Shown in pieces: positions 57,611 to 64,000 of a DNA stretch of 64,000 bases. Origin of the DNA: Immersiella caudata (taxonomy: Eukaryota > Ascomycota > Sordariomycetes > Sordariales > Lasiosphaeriaceae); contig JAULSU010000003.1 in NCBI GenBank assembly GCA_030512335.1, forward strand, positions 682,001 to 746,000, given 5' to 3'. Position 1 is the first letter of the stretch. Every line of letters starts with the position of its first letter. The notes under the pieces were generated by a model. That model made no database searches. It was not told the DNA's origin and saw only the letters and a list, made by a program, of their open reading frames with translations. Position numbers and translations under genes: made by a program.

Positions 57611-58774
57611 TGCGATCCGAAAGTCGCAGCGCGATGAGCCGCAAAGTCGAGGTTAAAGGAGAGCGACTTGATAGTCGAGAGATTGCGAGACGCAAAGTAA
57701 AGAACAAGAAAAGGCCACCTTCGTCAACGGCGGCCGAAAGGAGTGGCAGCGCAAATTCGCGGTTGCAAAGTGGAAGGAACGGACGAAGGTCAGGGCTGAC
57801 GCGAGACCTCCTTCATGCGATGCCGAAGGCCCAAGCAATTCCAGCTGAAGCGCGAATGGAGAGGACCAGTGCAAATGTCCAAGTGGCTGGTTGGACGTGG
57901 TGAGACGGCGCGCGAGAGGCAGAACAATCGAACGACGACTCAGCCTACCAGCTGCAGCCTATCGAGGGAGCAATCGAGCAATGGAGTGCGAGTGGCACAT
58001 CAATAGACCCATTCGTTGCTGCAGCAAAGGCGGGTGTGGATGATCCCTTGCTCCCCAATCGGTCAAAGTGGATGCGGATGGGGGGATATCCCGTCAGACC
58101 TGCTGTCGTCATACGCAGGCCTGCGACAGCCCAGGTATCGGATACTTTGGAGGACGGTCCGGGCCTGGGAGTTCCCGCCGCGATGAGGATTGCACGCACG
58201 TCGATCGATCAGCCGTGGGGAGCAATGGGAGGAGCAGGATGATATCTCAGGTTTAATGGGCAGAGGCAAAGGAACAGAGAGAGGGAGAACCCGACCCGAC
58301 ATGACGCGACCCGTCTGCACCTCGTCCGGCACGGCAAACCGAACTGCAAACCTGACGACCTGACCTCCTTTGCATCCTCCAATTCGAGTTGGGGGAGATG
58401 GGTTGCCGGGGAAATTGAGGGGGCTAGGCGAGTTCACGACAAGCGCGGTGGGGAAGTTTGCCAGGCCCCCCCCGCCAGGGGCTTTGCGCATGCAGTTTGA
58501 TTGGACTGTCACACTGCCACCTGGCCCGAGCTGAAAGTACAAAGGTACAAGCTAAAGAGCATGCATCTGGTTCCCGAAAAGTAGGCAGACAGGGATGAGG
58601 TGCTGAGAACAAGGGGTATTACATAATCACCGTTAGCGGATCGCGGACTTTTTCACGACAGACAGCATTTGGCGCGTCGGACGGACTGCGGATTGGAGAT
58701 AACGTCGCGTTCGAGTCGCCCTACCTCAATCGATACAGCGGCAGGCAGAGACTGCCCAGAGTGGGCCGGACAAG
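57611..58774. other. bidirectional promoter region of set9 and the uL14m gene
   Basis: 1.16 kb, no gene seen. Confidence 0.55.
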
Positions 58775-59281
58775 ATGCTTCAATTAAAGGTATTCCAGGA
58801 ATTGTTCGTATTCATTTTTGAGGTGCAGTAAGCTGACGGCGCGGACAGTCGTTGATCAATTGCATCGACAATTCTGGTGCCGCCATCGTCGAGTGCGTCC
58901 AGATTGTCGGCCAGAAGAAGCTTGCATCCATTGGTATGTGTTGTGGAGAGGGTTTCCGCACGAGCCCGGAACTGACGAGTCCTTCCAACAGGTGACCGGA
59001 TAGTGGTCGTCGTCCAGAAGCAGACAGCCGGTCAAGCCGCGGGCATGTCCTCCAGCTCGGGCAAAGTCAAACGCGGCGATATCAGACATGCTGTGGTAGT
59101 ACGGACCAAGCAAAGAGTAACGAGGAAAGACGGCAGCGTCGTACGGTTCGATGACAACGCCTGCGTCTTGATCAACAAGGCCGGCGATCCGGTTGGAACT
59201 CGCGTCAACGGCATTGTTGGACAGGAGCTGCGGAAGAGGAAATGGAGCAAGATTCTCAGCATGGCACCCATGCAGGCATGA
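58775..59281 (+). CDS. mrpl38: mitochondrial large-subunit ribosomal protein uL14m
   Basis: Exons 58775-58789, 58849-58933 and 58992-59281 give 129 residues. The first exon is only five codons (MLQLK). The second starts SLINCIDNSGAAIVECVQIVG, matching the L14 N-terminus. The third carries GKVKRGDIRHAVVVRTK and KDGSVVRFDDNACVLIN, the L14 signature, and ends ELRKRKWSKILSMAPMQA. uL14 sits at the subunit interface of the mitoribosome. The absence of eukaryotic cytosolic L23 features and the bacterial-type RFDDNACVL sequence point to the mitochondrial paralogue (yeast Mrpl38). It is convergent with RPB9, 270 bp apart. Confidence 0.95.
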
Positions 59282-59551
59282 TACCAGTGGTGTAGGACGT
59301 TATATTGTCTCGATATTCAGCGAGCTTTCCAGCATCTTGCTTCGGCAAGCACTGTAGAGCACTTGTACAAATCCAAACAGTAAAATCTGCAAACGCTAAG
59401 GACAAGTAATTTTTGGTTTTATCTACTTCTTCTCTTGGCCTTTCCAAGGTCTGATCCCGTCTCCCTACGCCCCAAGTAAATCAAGTCTTCCCAACCAAAC
59501 GCCTTTCCATGCCAAGTTCGTAGGGACAACCAAATGGGTATCAAGGTGTAG

Positions 59552-60565
59552 TTACTGGAAGATGTTACCGCAGTCGCAGCACACGTAGAAAAGTTTCTGG
59601 TCAGTTAGTCGGGTTCGGCGGTAAGATGAAACTGGATCGAGACTCACCATTCCTGTTTCAGCACTGCGCTGCTGAGACTGGAAGAAGACCGCCTCGTTAT
59701 GGTGGCAAGCAGGACATTCCATGTTCGAGCGCGGAAGCTAGATACGAGTCAAGTCAGCCAGCGGATCAGAAATAGGAAGCCATCCATGTTCTCTCGAGAC
59801 ACGTCAGAGCCAGTCCTCCCCCTTTCCGCAAGCCGGTCTGCATCGAGGCCAAGAGTCGAACTTCAGAGAATCCACGTCCAGCGCGGGACTCCAGTCCCAC
59901 ATGCTAAACAGACGCTGTTATCGGTGCTGGGTCCATCAAGTTGTATGAGGGGCTGGGGCTTGTGTCGCTCCCTCGCCCGGGGTACCTTCGGCAGTGTTCT
60001 GTTCGCGGCGGTTGGCCAGATCCGATCCAAGTATCTCATCCTCGTCCTCCTCATCCTCGAAGAAATGATGCATAGAGGTTTGCCCGTTGGCTGCGTTGGC
60101 GGTATTGTTGGGAGGAAGGTTGGCGCCAAGGCCCATGGGAATGTCGTTGTCGTCGAAATGTTGGGGAGGGTTTTGGCAGAACGCCGCAACACCCACCCTG
60201 CAGACGGTGCATGTAATCACCAGCCTGCAGAGATAACACCGAAACCAGGAGCGGTTCTCGTCCGGGAGAGAATACATCGGGGGCCTGGAAGAAAGAGAGG
60301 CAGCACCCACCGTTGGATCAGAGCCGACGTCCTGTGTCACACCAGCGGTCTCACCCGCCGCGTTATTCAGGACGTTGCGAAAGATGCAGGAAGACTGAGC
60401 TTCCTCGGAGTAGCTGCAGGTTCTGCAGGTGAACAGCAGCTTGCGCTCGGCCTCATCCTCCTTCGGGTAAAGCATGTTGCTACACTCGGAGCAGAAGCGG
60501 AATGTGATCTGCTCGAGGGGCTTCTTCTCGTTACCACCGGCGTGGGATGGGGCAGGTGAAGACAT
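59552..60565 (-). CDS. rpb9: RNA polymerase II subunit RPB9
   Basis: Minus-strand exons 60565-60311, 59737-59648 and 59596-59552 give 129 residues. The first zinc ribbon uses C25/C28 (FRFCSECSNMLYP) and C47/C50 (TCRTC). GSDPT joins LPRSNMECPACHHNEAVFFQSQQRSAETGM across the first intron, placing C93/C96 of the second ribbon, which is completed by CCDCG in exon 3. RPB9 tunes start-site choice and proofreading in Pol II. Intron 1 is 573 nt, about ten times its neighbours, and stays open in frame from exon 1 to a stop at about 59936. Intron 2 is 51 nt. Confidence 0.95.
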
Positions 60566-62073
60566 CGCGAAACGGTCGTCGACGGGGTGACCTATGCCGG
60601 AGAGGCGGGGTAAAGGTGGAAAATGGCCGAAATGGGCGACAGTCGCGTCGTTGTCGAAGCTGGAGTTTCGCGCTGCTGATTGTCGGTCTCGGCGCTCGTC
60701 GCAAAACTCGGATGTAAGCTGCGCGCTTTCTTTTTTGAGAGATCTTGTGAAGTTCGACTCGTTGGCTCCGGCGGGAGCGATGGTCAAGTCGAGACTGTCG
60801 GCGACGTGGTCGGGGATGCTGCTGGTATTGAAATTTGGGGCCTGGAAAAGCCCAGAAAGACTGGATGACAATGAACGACGCCACCAATGGGGCTGACGCT
60901 TGCAGCCAGCTGCCACTGCGCTAGCCACAACTGCCAAGAACCCGCCTCTGCCCCTCCACCATGAGCGTTGACAAGGCTGGCTGTTCCTGCCTTCACAAAG
61001 AAATCCCAGCTAAAATGCTGGCTTCATCTGATTGTAAGAATGCCTGGATCACAAGTTTTCTCAAGTACAACCCTACCACAGCCCCATGGCAGACCTGCTA
61101 CGTTTTAGCTTGCATAATTCATGTCGGCTTCCAAGGCAACATTTGCTGATGCATCACCTGGCGGCCTTCGCGGCGAAGATCGTTGGACAGGGCGGGGTCA
61201 TCATGGAGCGTGTGACAGCTTTCAGGCCGCGAGTCCTGTGAGCAGCAGCGCAACCTGCTCTGATACATCTGTCAGATTAGGTTCCCCAGCAACCCGTGCA
61301 CGAAAACTGCATTTTTTGCAACTGCGTAGGTCTGGGTATGATCTCATCAAACCGGTAGAGCCAGAGCCTTCCTCCAGCTACCGTTCGCCCGGGTCGGGCC
61401 CGGTGAGGCCATTGGGGTACCATCCGTCATGCCGGCCGCCCCTGAGCCCACCGCGCGAATGCCCCTCGCAGAGCTGGGCCTCGTGATTCACCGCACATAA
61501 AGTAGCTTCCACACTCATCAGGTCGCTGTAAGCCCTTCTGCGTGGATTCGGCGCTAGAGGCAGTCTGACCAGTGAGATTGGACCAAATTGGAAGTGGATG
61601 CATCTCAGATCCGTGCCCTGGCAACAGCCGCAGGCGCAAAGATCCACAGACCCCGCCCTTCGCGGCCCCTCTCTGGGCCAACTGCCCCAGGGGCCCGAAC
61701 CAACCGCGACTTCCAGTCTCGTTTTGCCATTCCCATCAGCGCCGTCTGCATTCAAAGTGCTTGCATCCTGTCACCCAGAAAAAGTCACCATCCCGCCCCC
61801 AGATCATTCCGCCCGCCCTTACAGATTACATATGACCCAGATTTCCTAGCACGTCACCAGGTCTCGGTTCGGGCCCTTCTGCCGGTTTCTCCCCGTCTCT
61901 CACATTTTGGCGCTTCGCAGTTTCGCGACAGCGCTACACAACCCACTTGCGCCTCCTTGTACCCCGCGGTGAGATCGCATCGATATAAATCTCCCCCGGT
62001 ATTCCCGCCTCGCCCGTCTTCTTGTCTCTGAGCGCCCCCTTTTTCGCCTTCGTTGGATCACCCCATTACAATC
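60566..62073. other. bidirectional promoter region of rpb9 and the Pin1 gene
   Basis: 1.5 kb between divergent starts. Frames here extend RPB9 exon 1 upstream or are pyrimidine-rich shadows; no gene seen. Confidence 0.5.
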
Positions 62074-62843
62074 ATGGCCGACGTAAGACAGCTCTGTTTT
62101 GTACCCGTTTCTGCCCTCTGCTGACGCGAAGCGTAGCACTCTGACACGGGCCTTCCCCCCAACTGGGAAGTGCGCCACAGCCAGAGCAAGAACTTGCCCT
62201 ACTACTTCAATGCGGCCGAGAAGAACTCGCGCTGGGAGCCCCCCGCCGGCACCGACACAGAAAAGTTGAAGCTTTACATGGCCAAGTACCACAGCAGTAG
62301 CCTGGTCGCCGAGGGCGCCCAGCCGGGCAAGATCCGCGCCGCGCACCTGCTCGTCAAGCACAAGGAGTCGCGGCGACCGTCCAGCTGGAGGGAGGTAAGC
62401 ATCAACCCCTCGAGGATTCCACGCCCGCCCCTCCTCTCACCTATCCTACAGAACATGGGTGTGCGTATGACCGAAACCAAAGCCGGCTGACCAAACGTAA
62501 CTCTTAGGCCGAGATTATCCGCAGCAAGGACGAGGCTCTAAAGATCATCCAGGGCTACGAGCAACAGATCAAGAGCGGCAAGGTGGCATTGGGCGAGCTG
62601 GCCCTGACCGAGTCAGACTGCAGCAGCGCCCGTAAGCGCGGCGACCTGGGTTACTTTGGGCGAGGAGACATGCAGAAGGAGTTCGAGGATGCTGCCTTTG
62701 CGCTGAAGCCAGGGGAGATATCGGGCGTTGTGGATACCGCAAGCGGGATGCACTTGATCGAGAGGTTTGTTTGCGCCCCTGAACCCCCCTTAACATTGTG
62801 ACCTTGGCTGCCTGTGCTAACAATTGCATTCAGGCTGGAGTAA
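62074..62843 (+). CDS. ess1: Pin1/Ess1 parvulin-type prolyl isomerase
   Basis: Phospho-Ser/Thr-Pro cis-trans isomerase acting on the Pol II tail and mitotic proteins. Exons 62074-62082, 62137-62394, 62508-62764 and 62834-62843 give 177 residues. The WW domain has W13 and W36 (LPPNWEVRHSQ, YYFN, SRWEPP). The catalytic half has H73/K77 (AAHLLVKH), phosphate-binding R82/R83 (ESRRPSSWRE), the Cys of TESDCSSARKRGDLGYFGRG, and the final HLIERLE. First and last exons are tiny (three codons, and the last bases of R-L-E-stop), but both junctions are required by the family's ends. The intervening introns (54, 113 and 69 nt) have good splice sites. Confidence 0.96.
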
Positions 62844-63494
62844 ACCCCCCTGTGTTTGCCGAGGCGGACCACTTTCTTAGCTTTGGACGTTGTGATGGAT
62901 GCCATGTACCAGTCAGGGCATGAGAAAAAGACAGAGAGCAAAGTGGACGTTCATTCACGGCATTCTGGGAGCATCTGCTTGGGGCTTGATTCAGCATGTC
63001 ATTGCGATCTCGCTCGTTTTCATAGCAGAAGTCTTTGGGTGAGCCAGCATTTGACTCGCGCGGTGTCCTATTATTCTCCCTAATGCTCGGCCGTAAATGG
63101 CAAACGTGAACCAACTAACCCACCTATGTGCTTGCTGGTTTGCGCCAAAAAGATGCTCCCACGCCTATGTAACTCTACAACCATGCTTCAGTGAGCGCCC
63201 GCTATGACTGCTCTCCCCTGATGCCCTGCGTCAACAAAGTACCCAATGATAGCAATCCAACAAAAACCCCTCTGTCTTCCCAACGCCATCCTAAACAACA
63301 ATCCAAGCAATAAATCCAACGCAAATAACAGTGCAATGCTTTTCCGCCCATGCGGGAGCCAGCGCTCAACCGCCCCTCACCAACCCAAAAAATGACAATA
63401 AAAAATGGGGTATATAACGCCATATCCAAAGAATTCCCACATTATTCGTTGATAATTCATCCCGTCGTGATCGTCGCTTCATGAGCAGTCGTCA
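62844..63494. other. intergenic between convergent genes
   Basis: 3' flanks of the Pin1 and LrgB-like genes; no gene seen. Confidence 0.5.
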
Positions 63495-64000
63495 TCACAC
63501 CGCAGGTGAGACCTGTTCAACGACCCAAACAGCCAGCGGCGGAATGCTCGAAAAGACCACCGTCATGATCCCCAGCGCCATCATCGACAATGCCGAGTAC
63601 GGCGCCGCGTCGCTCTTGACTTCGTACAGGTATGCCGTTCCCATGGCCGCGGCGTTGATACCGATGGTTACGCCCGCGGCAACGGTGGTCGGGTCGTCTG
63701 TGCTCGTGCTCGTAGTCGTGGTTGTCGTCGAAGCTGTCCTCCCAGCGAGTCGAGACTGCGCCTCAGGGTCATCATTACTCCCCTCCATAACTCCCCATCT
63801 CGCAACCAGCCCCGTTACTTTCCCCTCCAGCCACGCGCCGGCACCGAATCCAAGTCCCATCTGGAACACAATCCCACTGACCACCACCATCGTTGCATTC
63901 AACCCTGCATCCCCGCCGAGCGTCGTCAGGACGGGACTCCCCAGCGCCAGTGTAACGCTGCGCGCAGCGAACGCCAAATCTCGACCCGCGGGACCCAACG
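63495..64000 (-). CDS. LrgB/CidB-like membrane protein, partial
   Basis: C-terminal part of a gene running off the right edge; the open frame still has no credible start at 63998. The product has ARSVTLALGSPVLTTLGGDAGLNATMVVVSGIVFQMGLGFG, then a Thr-rich linker, VAAGVTIGINAAAMGTAYLYE and SALSMMALGIMTVVFSSIPPLAVW. These correspond to the 'KSVTxPIAxxxxxxxGGxxxLTA', 'GxxxHAxGTAxAxE' and 'aFSSLaMxLxGixTxxxxPxl' parts of LrgB. Plant PLGG1 of this family carries glycolate/glycerate; fungal members are little studied. The usual invariant His before GTA is replaced by Ala-Ala-Met here. Confidence 0.75.
   Translation of the reverse strand, partial: LGPAGRDLAFAARSVTLALGSPVLTTLGGDAGLNATMVVVSGIVFQMGLGFGAGAWLEGKVTGLVARWGVMEGSNDDPEAQSRLAGRTASTTTTTTSTSTDDPTTVAAGVTIGINAAAMGTAYLYEVKSDAAPYSALSMMALGIMTVVFSSIPPLAVWVVEQVSPAV

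Noticed and set aside
59699..60559. 286-codon plus-strand frame across RPB9
   Set aside because: Antisense to RPB9 exons and intron 1; no domain, and the minus strand has a conserved gene.

Overview
The window is nuclear DNA of a filamentous ascomycete, most likely a Sordariomycete. The grounds are short GT-AG introns (about 50-115 nt) with CTAAC or CTGAC branch sites and compact genes about 1-3 kb apart. Family content also fits: NudE, a Set9-type H4K20 methyltransferase, a single-chain cytosolic acetyl-CoA carboxylase, Kre9-like GPI proteins, fungal GMC oxidases and an NmrA-like relic. The class placement is inference; no species is named.

Layout. 1-1701: a drug-type MFS transporter cut by the window edge. 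2794-3560: a dead NmrA-like gene. 3639-4688 (-): a SIRT5-type sirtuin. 6265-8982: an SF1 helicase of UPF1/MOV10 type. 9634-10127 (-): a doubtful orphan ORF. 10507-12597: a protein kinase with a C-terminal SH3 domain. 13130-14443: a nickel/cobalt transporter. 15063-17261 (-): a C2H2-finger protein. 19339-20652: an M20 amidohydrolase. 21129-22460: a secreted EEP-fold phosphodiesterase with a jacalin-like tail. 22712-23075: the dead 3' end of a vanillyl-alcohol-oxidase-type flavoenzyme. 23427-23933 (-): a Kre9-like GPI protein. 25735-27108: a protein with a split RING-like motif, whose 3' end is duplicated in decayed form at 30440-30895. 28096-30138, between the two copies: a secreted GMC oxidoreductase. 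32451-34368: NudE.

The second half is more housekeeping in character. 38319-45373: acetyl-CoA carboxylase. 45730-47176: a small tRNA cluster (Val, Glu with intron, Gly, Thr and one tRNA-like remnant). 48080-48818: a possible velvet-like protein. 48819-53570: a long gene-poor stretch. 53571-54552 (-): a BTB protein. 55386-57610 (-): Set9. 58775-59281: mitochondrial uL14. 59552-60565 (-): RPB9. 62074-62843: Pin1/Ess1. 63495 to the right edge (-): the C-terminal part of an LrgB-like membrane protein.

There is no operon-like organisation and no obvious biosynthetic cluster. The left half is accessory in character, with transporters, secreted enzymes and three decayed gene copies. Many of its genes show a marked C-rich to G-rich switch along the coding strand. 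The right half holds lipid synthesis, transcription, chromatin and translation genes without that switch. Exon boundaries were placed by hand from reading frame, splice consensus and family conservation.
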